In this document: positions 15,584 through 22,702 of the stretch, in pieces
Numbering within the stretch: the stretch's first letter is position 1
Layout of the letters: every line of letters starts with the position of its first letter
Assembly: GCA_041676265.1 (NCBI GenBank)
Contig: JBAYSE010000004.1
Location: forward strand, 1-27,105
From: DUOJ01 sp041676265
Lineage (GTDB): Bacteria; Spirochaetota; Spirochaetia; Sphaerochaetales; Sphaerochaetaceae
Direction of reading: 5' to 3'
DNA: 27,105 bases
Translations under genes and position numbers: made by a program
Notes under the pieces: generated by a model
Told to the model about the DNA's origin: nothing
Seen by the model: only the letters and a program-made list of their open reading frames with translations
The model's database searches: none

Positions 15584-16789
15584 ATGTATAAATCAACAAT
15601 TCGCGCCTGTTACATGGGGATTTTCACCAGCGCCCTGCTTAATAATTTACCCCCCCTCCTTTTTGTTATGTTGATTGGCGACTTCAACTTAACGTTTGAA
15701 CAGGTTGGACGTCTGGTTTTAATCAACTTCACCACTCAAATAGGGGTAATTTTGACCTCCAGCAAACTAGTAGACCGTTTTGGGGTACGCCCTTTTATTA
15801 CGACGGCCCACCTTTTTGGATTTGCGGGGCTCATCTTGTTTGCCCTCGCTCCACGCCTCTTCCCTAATCACCCCTATTGGGCCCTCATGATGGCCACTTT
15901 CATCTTCTCTCTCGGGGGCGGGCTAATCGAATTCCTCATCAGCGCGATTGTACAAGCCATTCCGGGGGATGCTAAGGCCGCTGCCATGAGCCTGCTCCAC
16001 TCCTTTTACGCCTGGGGCCTCATTGTTGTCATTGTGGGCACTACTATCATGTTAAACCTCCTAAAGAGTTCCAATTGGCACTATATTGTGCTCCTGTGGT
16101 CCATTGTTCCCTTGATAAATTTCTTCAATTTCCTGAAAGTTCCTTTGGCCCCGCCGGTTGCCGATGAGCTACGCACTCCGGCAAAAACCCTCCTCACCTC
16201 CCCCTTCTTCCTATTGGTAATGGTGGGGATAGCCTTGGGAGCCTCCAGTGAGTTGGCAATGAGTCAGTGGACCAGTGCTTTTGCCGAGTCGGTTTTAGGC
16301 CTCTCTAAAACCATGGGGGACTTGATGGGGCTCACTATCTTTGCAGCCCTGCTCGGTTTTGCTCGCCACCTTTACGGTAAGTATGGCAAGCAAATCGAGG
16401 TCTCAACAATCATGTTTTGGGGCGCTACTTTTGCCGCCCTCTGTTATCTAGTTGCCGCCCTCTCCCCTTCGCCAATTCTTTCTCTAATTGCCTGCTCATT
16501 CTGTGGTTTTGGAGTCTCCCTCTTATGGCCCGGCTCCCTCTCCTTAGCTGCCGAGCGCTTCCCCAATGCCGGTTCCACGGTATTTGCCCTTTTAGCGGCC
16601 GGAGGAGCCGCCGGTGGCGCCCTAGGACCCTGGCTTTTAGGCTTAGTGGCCGACAATGTGCCTCCCACTTTTGCTTTACCCCCACTTAGGGTGGCTATGT
16701 TGGTCGGCACTATCTACCCGCTTTTAATGATGGTAGTTTTGGCATCTATCCGTCGTCACCCTTTACCCCGGAGTGAATTTGGGGTTTAA
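15584..16789 (+). CDS. Major facilitator superfamily transporter
   Basis: Inner-membrane secondary transporter of 401 residues with about twelve hydrophobic helices. The loop between helices 2 and 3 reads VDRFGVRPF, a form of MFS motif A. The helix content and the NNLPPLLFVMLIGDFNLTFEQVG opening resemble the sugar-type MFS proteins common in spirochaetes and clostridia; the substrate is unknown. The ATG at 15584 has no Shine-Dalgarno and is preceded by TATAAT at seven bases. A second ATG at 15614 also lacks one and would remove residues that fit the family N terminus. An HD-domain gene follows after 21 bp. It is divergent from gph. Confidence 0.9.
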   Translation: MYKSTIRACYMGIFTSALLNNLPPLLFVMLIGDFNLTFEQVGRLVLINFTTQIGVILTSSKLVDRFGVRPFITTAHLFGFAGLILFALAPRLFPNHPYWALMMATFIFSLGGGLIEFLISAIVQAIPGDAKAAAMSLLHSFYAWGLIVVIVGTTIMLNLLKSSNWHYIVLLWSIVPLINFFNFLKVPLAPPVADELRTPAKTLLTSPFFLLVMVGIALGASSELAMSQWTSAFAESVLGLSKTMGDLMGLTIFAALLGFARHLYGKYGKQIEVSTIMFWGATFAALCYLVAALSPSPILSLIACSFCGFGVSLLWPGSLSLAAERFPNAGSTVFALLAAGGAAGGALGPWLLGLVADNVPPTFALPPLRVAMLVGTIYPLLMMVVLASIRRHPLPRSEFGV

Positions 16790-16810
16790 TGACTAGCTAA
16801 GGAGTTTCAA

Positions 16811-17380
16811 ATGACGAGAGAAGAAGCTGTTGCATTGTACAAAAAATACAATAGTCAAGAAAACCTTTGGCACCATAGTTTAGCTGTAGAGGCGGTGATG
16901 CGGCGCTTTGCCCGTGAACTGGGCTACGATGAAGAGTATTGGGGTGTTGTGGGGTTGCTTCACGATATCGACTACGAGCAATACCCTGATCAGCACCTCC
17001 AAAAAGCCCCCGCAATATTAAGGGAAGCCGGCGTCAGCGAAGCCACAATCCACTCAGTCCTCACCCACGGTTGGACGATTTGCACCACCGTAGAGCCGCA
17101 ACATGCGATGGAGAAGGTCCTTTTCACCATCGATGAACTCACAGGCTTGATTACCGCTACCGCTTTGATGCGCCCCTCCAAGAGTCTACTCGATTTAACC
17201 CTCAAATCGGTTAAAAAGAAGTGGAAAACCAAAGGATTTTCGGCGGCCGTTGACCGTGATTTAATTGCGCGAGGAGCACAGATGTTAGGCATGGACTTAG
17301 ACAAGGTAATTGAACTAAGTATTGAAGGGATGCGTAGCGTCGCTAAAGAGCTCAATTTAGCAGGTGAAGAACATAGCTAA
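16811..17380 (+). CDS. HD-domain metal-dependent phosphohydrolase family protein
   Basis: Small 189-residue HD-superfamily protein, probably a metal-dependent phosphohydrolase with unknown substrate. The metal ligands are visible as His21/His22 in LWHHSLAVE, the His51-Asp52 doublet in GLLHDIDYEQYP, and a downstream Asp in FTIDELTGLI. There is no GYP extension, so it is not the cyclic-di-GMP HD-GYP type, and no RelA/SpoT-like partner domain. Homologues of this length are widely annotated only as HD-domain proteins. AAGGAG lies eight bases before the ATG, and the MFS transporter gene ends 21 bp upstream, so the two are probably cotranscribed. It converges on the PIG-L deacetylase gene across an 81-bp gap without a good terminator. 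Confidence 0.87.
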   Translation: MTREEAVALYKKYNSQENLWHHSLAVEAVMRRFARELGYDEEYWGVVGLLHDIDYEQYPDQHLQKAPAILREAGVSEATIHSVLTHGWTICTTVEPQHAMEKVLFTIDELTGLITATALMRPSKSLLDLTLKSVKKKWKTKGFSAAVDRDLIARGAQMLGMDLDKVIELSIEGMRSVAKELNLAGEEHS

Positions 17381-17461
17381 AACCTACAAAATTTTGTGCT
17401 TTGAAGAAGACTCAGTTGTCGGGGACTCTCTAGTTCACCACGAGGGTCGTTATAACAAAAG

Positions 17462-18163
17462 CTAGGGTAAAAGCCGCTCACTTAGCGCTACTTGACGCTG
17501 TGAAAGGCGAAACCCCTCTGCGTAGCGCCGGCGGCATTGCAGTCCCCTAAACTCTGCCAAAACACGGACACTATTGAGCAAGTCGATGTGGGCACTCTCC
17601 ATCAAATAATCAAGCTGACTCATGTGGTTGGAAAGGGCTTCCAGCTTGGCCTCAATGGTCTGTGTGATGTCGACAAACTCAAGGGGATTAAATACACCTC
17701 CCCCTATCATATCCATCTCATAGAGAGTCACAGCTTTATTGAGGGGAGGGCTCTCACCCTCAACTTGGACTAATGGGGCGTTTTGAAGAGCCCAAAAGAC
17801 CAACCTCGCTGTCTCCACATGATCACTGTGGTAATCTTCTTCACTGTGGGTGATTATTAAGTCGGGTTGTACTGAACGCACTAAGTTAAGCATTTTGAGG
17901 CGGGTAGCTCCCTCTCTACTGTCTAATGCCATATCGTCGATATCGAGGGTGCAAAAAGAGGCCTTAATAACGGCGGCACTTTTCGCCGCTTCAGATAATC
18001 TTACCGCCCTTAACTGCTCTTTTCCAATTGAGTGGTGTCCTAGGTTTCCATTTGTAACTGCACACACTACAACGCTATCGCCACGCTCAACACAGCGGGC
18101 AAGGGTCCCAAAAGCACAGATTTCCACATCATCAGGGTGGGCCCCAATCGCCAATATTTTCAT
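17462..18163 (-). CDS. PIG-L/LmbE family N-deacetylase
   Basis: Zinc-dependent deacetylase of the PIG-L family, which removes N-acetyl groups from sugar conjugates such as GlcNAc-malate in bacillithiol synthesis or GlcNAc-inositol. The 233-residue product opens with the metal-binding signature GAHPDDVE (His9, Asp11, Asp12) and has the second His in the DYHSDHVETARLV segment. Length and motifs match the BshB1-like group, but no bshA or bshC is in the window, so the substrate is not assigned. It is the last gene of the long minus-strand array, 12 bp after the beta-CASP hydrolase, with AGGAGAAAGGGG before its ATG. The SD partly pairs with the end of the upstream gene (18171-18182). Confidence 0.88.
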   Translation of the reverse strand: MKILAIGAHPDDVEICAFGTLARCVERGDSVVVCAVTNGNLGHHSIGKEQLRAVRLSEAAKSAAVIKASFCTLDIDDMALDSREGATRLKMLNLVRSVQPDLIITHSEEDYHSDHVETARLVFWALQNAPLVQVEGESPPLNKAVTLYEMDMIGGGVFNPLEFVDITQTIEAKLEALSNHMSQLDYLMESAHIDLLNSVRVLAEFRGLQCRRRYAEGFRLSQRQVALSERLLP

Positions 18164-18175
18164 CCCCTTTCTCCT

Positions 18176-19840
18176 TTAGGAGCCCCAGCGGTCGTTAATG
18201 TCGTCGAGTTCTTGTGTAAACCGACTGACGGCCTCTAATACCCTTTGAGCATCACCGGAGGGCTCTTTTTCCAGCTCAGTGCCCCGAACTTTAAGACGGT
18301 TAAAAATGGCTTGTACCCCTGTGAACACTTTATCGAGCTGTTCATAGAGCCCCTTTAGTTCTTCTAGGGCACTCACCCAAAGCTTCTCCTCCTTCGCAAC
18401 CGGAATCTTATCGAGTAGGAGGTCGTACGACTCACCAACCGTGGGGGCCCAAGCCTTTAAATCGAGTTTAGAACCCAGTAAGCCGGCGAAATAGTGGGCA
18501 ACACGCTCCTCTCCATGGACAACAAAGACGTGTTGAGGTTTGTTTTGTAGACAGGACAACCACTTTATCAACCCCTCTTGGTCGGCATGTCCACTAATAT
18601 TGTCTAACTTCTGGATTGCCGCTCTAACTTCAATTTTTTCACCAAAGATTGTTACGCGCTTAGCTCCATCCAAAATTGAGCGACCTAGGGTTCCCACAGC
18701 TTGGTAACCGCAGAAGAGGATGGTGCTTTCGCGCCGCCAAAGGTTGTGTTTAAGGTGGTGTTTTATCCTACCGGCTTCACACATACCACTTGAACTGATA
18801 ATCACAGCTGGTTCTTTACGGACGTTGAGCTCCCGTGATTCGTCAGCGGTGACCGTTGTGACCAGCGAATCAAAAAGGAGAGGATTCTCTCCCCTTTCTA
18901 TGACGGCCATAGCCTCATCATCAAAATAACCTTCGATGTTGCGTGAGAAAACCTTCGTGGCTTCAATCGCCAAAGGGGAGTCGAGAAAAACCGGTAAGTG
19001 GGGAATCTGCGGTAATAGGTTGTTAGCTTTGATGTAGCGCAGCAGATAGAGGAGTTCTTGTGTCCGGCCTACGGCGAAAGAGGGGATGACAACATTGCCT
19101 CCCTTAGCAAAAGTTTCACCGATTATCTTGGCAAGTTGTTTGGCACGCTCTAAGGTGGCCTCTTTTTGGTTGGCATAAGTTGGTCCGTGATGCAGGCGAT
19201 CCCCGTAGGTAGACTCCATTATGATGAAATCACCACTGGTGAAACAGACGGGGTCTTCGATAATTGGTTGGTCGAGGTTGCCAATGTCTCCCGAGAAGAT
19301 AAGATGGCGACTCTCTGGGCCTTCCTTAAGCCACACTTGGATGGATGAAGAGCCCAAAAGATGCCCGGCATCGGTGAACTCCACCTCTATCCCCTCTGTA
19401 AGACTAAAACGTGCATTGTAGGGGTGCCCTTCAAATTGTTCTAAACTCCTGTGGGCATCTTCCACGGTGTAAAGGGGCTCAACTGCCGGCAATCCCGCCC
19501 GTTTGTTTTTCCGGTTGAGCCATTCACTCTCCATCTCTTGGATATGGCCACTGTCGGCCAACATTATGGAGCAGAGGTCGGCAGTTGCCACGGTTGAGTG
19601 AATCGCCCCCCTAAACCCCTCTTTAACCAACAGGGGGATCCTTCCGGAGTGATCGATATGGGCATGGGTCAGCAATACGTAATCGATATCGCTCCCTTTG
19701 AAGGGCAGCTCAACACCCAAGCTCTTAACATCATTGCCCTGTGGCAGACCACAATCAATTAGAAACTTTTTTGAGTTGCTCTCAACTAAGATACAACTCC
19801 CAGTCACCGCCCTGGCTGCCCCTATAAACGTCAATCTCAT
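18176..19840 (-). CDS. Beta-CASP metallo-beta-lactamase, RNase-like
   Basis: MBL-fold protein with a beta-CASP insertion and an RMMBL (RNA-specificity) C-terminal motif, likely a ribonuclease related to archaeal CPSF/TTHA0252-type enzymes rather than to RNase J. The zinc ligands are in THAHIDH (His59, His61, Asp63, His64), followed by DAGHLLGS and SGDIGN. The beta-CASP part has ESTYGDR and SFAVGRTQE; later motifs are SSGMCEAGRI, NISGHADQEG and VFVVHGEE. The last ~90 residues form a helical, coiled-coil-like tail beyond the usual family end. I use the ATG at 19840 because GAGGAG lies six bases upstream and residue 1 begins the MBL strand. An in-frame start at 19942 would overlap the cyclase gene. 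The product has 554 residues. Confidence 0.93.
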   Translation of the reverse strand: MRLTFIGAARAVTGSCILVESNSKKFLIDCGLPQGNDVKSLGVELPFKGSDIDYVLLTHAHIDHSGRIPLLVKEGFRGAIHSTVATADLCSIMLADSGHIQEMESEWLNRKNKRAGLPAVEPLYTVEDAHRSLEQFEGHPYNARFSLTEGIEVEFTDAGHLLGSSSIQVWLKEGPESRHLIFSGDIGNLDQPIIEDPVCFTSGDFIIMESTYGDRLHHGPTYANQKEATLERAKQLAKIIGETFAKGGNVVIPSFAVGRTQELLYLLRYIKANNLLPQIPHLPVFLDSPLAIEATKVFSRNIEGYFDDEAMAVIERGENPLLFDSLVTTVTADESRELNVRKEPAVIISSSGMCEAGRIKHHLKHNLWRRESTILFCGYQAVGTLGRSILDGAKRVTIFGEKIEVRAAIQKLDNISGHADQEGLIKWLSCLQNKPQHVFVVHGEERVAHYFAGLLGSKLDLKAWAPTVGESYDLLLDKIPVAKEEKLWVSALEELKGLYEQLDKVFTGVQAIFNRLKVRGTELEKEPSGDAQRVLEAVSRFTQELDDINDRWGS

Positions 19841-19850
19841 CGTTAACTCC

Positions 19851-21092
19851 TCAGCTAAAGACCAATTTATTCTTCCCGTTACTCTTAGCACTGTAGAGGG
19901 CGCTGTCGGCGCGGGAAAGGAGGGTATAAGCATCGAGGCCATCTATACCGGAGATGGCTACCCCCATGCTACTTTTAACACTAATAGTTTTTTTGCCGAT
20001 GGAGACTTCCAAAGTTTCAATCGCCGCAAAAAGCTTTTTCGCCAAGCTGTAGTAATCTTCTTCGCCATCCAAGTTGCGCATAATTACGGCAAATTCATCA
20101 CCCCCGAAGCGGGCTAACGTGTCGTTACGACCAATTGATTGACCGATAGTATTTACCAAGGTTTTTAAGACTTGGTCCCCATCAAGGTGTCCCCAGTGGT
20201 CGTTAATATCTTTAAAATCGTCAATATCAATGATGCCGATGGCAACCCTATCCCCCGATTTATAGCACTGTAGCAAATCCCCTTCTAAGAGCTTCATGAA
20301 GTTGCTTTTATTCATGATACCGGTCATATCGTCCACATGGGCCCTGCGACGAAACTCTAGGAAGTTCTTGGACAGGAATAGACTCACAACCCCTATTAAC
20401 AGCGGGAGGATAAACCTTAAAATAACTATTGCAAAGAGGGTTAATGCCCTAGTCGATTTTACAAAGAGGGTCCAATAGAGACTGCTGTAGGAGATTGTGT
20501 AAGATGTCCCCTCAACTAACTGTCCATCACCGTAAAAGACCTCCCCTCCACTTGATAGGTAGTAGGCTAAACCGGTCATCAATTGTCCAATCTGCATCTC
20601 TTCCAAGATGGCCTTTAAGCTTAAATCAACTTTCAAATAACCCCACACCCGTGCCTCGTGGGGGGCATAGATAGGGTGGAATCCTGTCAAAATTAATTCA
20701 CCTTGACGCCCTTTGGCAGGGCCCGTAAAAATATGGGTTTTACCGGTAGGGATATTGACCTTAACCTCGTGTGCCCGTAAAACTTGGAGGTCTCTGAAAT
20801 AGTGGTAGCCTTGGGCAAATATCTCCCTGTAGTAGGCGATATCTGCCTCCTTTAGCATCCCTTGGCTATCTATATCGTGGGTAAAGGTAGTTGTGAGGAG
20901 TTTTAAGTTGGTCGACTGCTGTAGCAGGATAGACTCGAGGCGTTCATTTAAAGTCTCGACAATCTGTTCCATTTTAATCCTCTTCTCCTCTACTTTTTGG
21001 TTAATAAAGCGACTAGAGAGGAGGAAAACGACCAAAGTGACACAGAGGGCTATTATTAAGGCGAGGATTAACTCTTTTTTAGTTGTCCCCAA
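19851..21092 (-). CDS. Membrane-bound diguanylate cyclase
   Basis: Makes cyclic-di-GMP from two GTP. The 413-residue protein has an N-terminal membrane helix (about 8-27), an extracytoplasmic sensor segment of ~190 residues (helical coiled coil then a beta-rich Cache-like part), a second helix (about 217-240), and a C-terminal GGDEF domain. The active site is intact: FGGDEF at 329-334 and IDIDDFKDINDHWGHLDGD upstream. The inhibitory RxxD site nine residues before the motif reads GRND, so product feedback through that site is not expected. Translation starts at TTG 21092, fixed by a perfect AAGGAGGT five bases upstream. It follows the EIIA gene by 32 bp and precedes the beta-CASP gene by 10 bp, within the array that begins with the V-ATPase. 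Confidence 0.93.
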   Translation of the reverse strand: MGTTKKELILALIIALCVTLVVFLLSSRFINQKVEEKRIKMEQIVETLNERLESILLQQSTNLKLLTTTFTHDIDSQGMLKEADIAYYREIFAQGYHYFRDLQVLRAHEVKVNIPTGKTHIFTGPAKGRQGELILTGFHPIYAPHEARVWGYLKVDLSLKAILEEMQIGQLMTGLAYYLSSGGEVFYGDGQLVEGTSYTISYSSLYWTLFVKSTRALTLFAIVILRFILPLLIGVVSLFLSKNFLEFRRRAHVDDMTGIMNKSNFMKLLEGDLLQCYKSGDRVAIGIIDIDDFKDINDHWGHLDGDQVLKTLVNTIGQSIGRNDTLARFGGDEFAVIMRNLDGEEDYYSLAKKLFAAIETLEVSIGKKTISVKSSMGVAISGIDGLDAYTLLSRADSALYSAKSNGKNKLVFS

Positions 21093-21097
21093 AGGTT

Positions 21098-21105
21098 ACC
21101 TCCTT
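21098..21105 (-). promoter_or_regulatory. Perfect Shine-Dalgarno at a TTG start
   Basis: AAGGAGGT on the minus strand lies five bases before TTG 21092 and is the fullest ribosome site in the window. It compensates for the weak TTG start of the diguanylate cyclase and settles its start site. Confidence 0.75.
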
Positions 21106-21124
21106 GAGGGATTCAATTACAGCC

Positions 21125-21571
21125 CTAATCCAACAAGAGGCTTAAAACCTCATCTGATGAGCTCGCTTTGCTCATCAGTCGTCGCATCACCGGGCTTGCT
21201 GTAGCCCGCGCAATTGATGCCAAAAGTTCTATGTAGGCACTCGACTCTTTTTCCGGTGCTAATACCAAGAAAAAGAGTTGTGATCCTTTACCATCTTGAG
21301 CTTTAAAATCGACCGGTTCAGGGCTAATACCCATCACCAAAGCAATCCTATCGACAGCGGTTGTTTTGGCATGGGGGACTGCCACCCCATCGGCTAAGCC
21401 GGTGCTTCCCAAAGCTTCACGGGCTAACACCGCACCGAGAATCTCTTCCTTTTTATAACTGGGGCGGTTCTTGACCAATAGGTCAACCAGTTCCTCGATT
21501 ATGCCATTCTTGCCCTTAGCTTGTAGAGGCACCTTTATATATTCTTTCGCTAAAATCTCAGTAAGTGTCAT
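21125..21571 (-). CDS. PTS EIIA (fructose/nitrogen type) domain protein
   Basis: Single-domain EIIA of the fructose-mannitol/PtsN family, 148 residues, cytoplasmic. The phosphorylated histidine is His67 in GVAVPHAKT, followed by VMGISPEPVDFKAQDGKGSQLFFLVLAP, all typical. No EIIB or EIIC sugar permease genes are in the window, which favours a regulatory EIIA (PtsN-like) that senses PTS phosphorylation state over a sugar transporter part. It overlaps the universal stress protein gene by 14 bp, so its translation is probably coupled to that gene and thereby to the V-ATPase genes. The last codons contain a strong hairpin (21154-21178) before the cyclase gene. Confidence 0.92.
   Translation of the reverse strand: MTLTEILAKEYIKVPLQAKGKNGIIEELVDLLVKNRPSYKKEEILGAVLAREALGSTGLADGVAVPHAKTTAVDRIALVMGISPEPVDFKAQDGKGSQLFFLVLAPEKESSAYIELLASIARATASPVMRRLMSKASSSDEVLSLLLD
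21154..21178. repeat. 9-bp-stem inverted repeat at EIIA 3' end
   Basis: CTGATGAGC (21154-21162) and GCTCATCAG (21170-21178) are perfect complements around a 7-nt loop, inside the last ~20 codons of the EIIA gene. About 10 bp further along the transcript a smaller GAGG/CCTC pair spans roughly 21136-21150. No U-tract follows, so it is not a standard terminator. It could be an RNA stability or processing element between the EIIA and cyclase genes. Confidence 0.55.
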
Positions 21572-22079
21572 TTTCTACCTCCACTTGAATATTTGGGATC
21601 GCTTCAAACATCTCCCAAATCTGGTCATTGTCACGTACAACTAAAACCGGACACGGGGCTGTACGCATCATCCTGTCAGTTTCACTGAGCAGTTCATCCC
21701 TCCTACTATGAATAGCAGAAATCCCGCCCAAAACCAATAGGTCAATTTTATGCTTCTCTAAGTAGTTGCGCACCTCGGTGTTGACACTACCTGAACTCTT
21801 TACGGTTTTGACTTCAATTCCCTTTTGGCGTCCCAATTCTTCAACGTGTCGTAAGTAGCGCCCGGCATCCTCTTCAATATCTCTAAGGTACTCTTGCTCC
21901 TCGATATCTAAAAAGATGCGAGCCTTAACTAAATCTTGAAGTGCACGGGTGTTGACGACGTAAATTGCCGTCAATGATGCCTGTAGTCGCTTTGCTAGAG
22001 CTATAGCCGCCATAGAAGCGGTGACTGAGTCTTCCGAGCCATCAAGATAGACCAGTATCTCCTTAAAAGGTTCACTCAT
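21558..22079 (-). CDS. Universal stress protein (UspA family)
   Basis: UspA-fold protein of 173 residues, about 25 longer than a minimal Usp because of a C-terminal tail. The N terminus EILVYLDGSEDSVTASMAAIALAKRL and the strand IDLLVLGG followed by CPVLVVRDN are the family pattern. The ATP-binding glycine pattern GxxG-9x-G(S/T) is not kept: it reads GGISAIHSRR with no GS downstream, so this may be a non-ATP-binding Usp. A charged central insert (EEQEYLRDIEEDAGRYLRHVEELG) looks coiled-coil. Its ATG overlaps the atpD stop by 4 bp and its end overlaps the EIIA gene by 14 bp, tying it translationally to the V-ATPase operon. A role in energy-stress signalling is inference from position. Confidence 0.88.
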   Translation of the reverse strand: MSEPFKEILVYLDGSEDSVTASMAAIALAKRLQASLTAIYVVNTRALQDLVKARIFLDIEEQEYLRDIEEDAGRYLRHVEELGRQKGIEVKTVKSSGSVNTEVRNYLEKHKIDLLVLGGISAIHSRRDELLSETDRMMRTAPCPVLVVRDNDQIWEMFEAIPNIQVEVENDTY

Positions 22080-22702
22080 ACCTTACCCCTTTCCATCCTA
22101 TTCTTTACCTGCTTCAACAGCATAAAATTCTCCCGCTCAGCCTCCTCTATCCTACTTTGAGTGTAGGCGAGAGTCTCTTTTAAATCGGGGATAACTATTT
22201 TTTCTAAGGCATTAACTTTCCGGATGGTCTTCTTGACCTCTTGTGCCAGCCTCATAATCGAAACCTTTAATTCGGCCAACCGTCCCATCAAGCTAAGAGC
22301 CTCTTGGAACTCCTTGAGGGTCTCTTCAACCGACAATGTAGTCCCTTCAGGGGAAAAGTAGGGACCATTGGCTGAAAAAGAGGTCTCTACGCGGGGAAGA
22401 TGAACTCCCATTACTTTCCGCTGGGAGAGCTCAATTGAGGTATCTATCCTGACCGCCCCAAAAAGGTTGGCAACTCTAAGTCTACCCATCTCCATCACGG
22501 TGTGTTGTAAACTCTCCCCGGCCCTGCCTAGGGCTTTGTCGACTCGGCTTTGGTAATCAACTGCCTGGTCAACCAAGGTTAAGAGTTCAACCACTAAAAT
22601 AGAGCGTTTTTGATCGAGTAACTCGTGCCCTAACGTGGCAAAGTGGAGTTCGTCCGAGAGTTTGAGGAGGTTACTCCTTGTAGGGGCAACATTACGTTTC
22701 AT
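22076..22702 (-). CDS. atpD: V/A-type ATPase subunit D
   Basis: Central-stalk rotor subunit that turns inside the A3B3 catalytic head, equivalent to the F-type gamma subunit. The 208-residue product opens with NVAPTRSNLLKL, the conserved N-terminal segment of V-type subunit D, and is otherwise almost entirely alpha-helical, fitting an antiparallel coiled coil (about residues 15-75 and 130-195). It overlaps atpB by 11 bp upstream and the universal stress gene by 4 bp downstream. In the typical operon D is the last of the catalytic-head genes. Confidence 0.95.
   Translation of the reverse strand: MKRNVAPTRSNLLKLSDELHFATLGHELLDQKRSILVVELLTLVDQAVDYQSRVDKALGRAGESLQHTVMEMGRLRVANLFGAVRIDTSIELSQRKVMGVHLPRVETSFSANGPYFSPEGTTLSVEETLKEFQEALSLMGRLAELKVSIMRLAQEVKKTIRKVNALEKIVIPDLKETLAYTQSRIEEAERENFMLLKQVKNRMERGKV

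Noticed and set aside
17381..17461. Possible terminator between the convergent HD and PIG-L genes
   Set aside because: Only an AT-only palindrome (17386-17397) and a 4-bp ACGA/TCGT stem are present; neither is a GC-rich stem with a U-tract.
18171..18182. CTCCT/AGGAG self-complementary element over the PIG-L ribosome site
   Set aside because: The two-base loop is too small for the full stem to form; it may matter little beyond normal translational coupling.
19841..19942. Longer start for the beta-CASP protein
   Set aside because: It would add 34 proline/serine-rich residues read in another frame of the cyclase gene; the ATG at 19840 has a good ribosome site.
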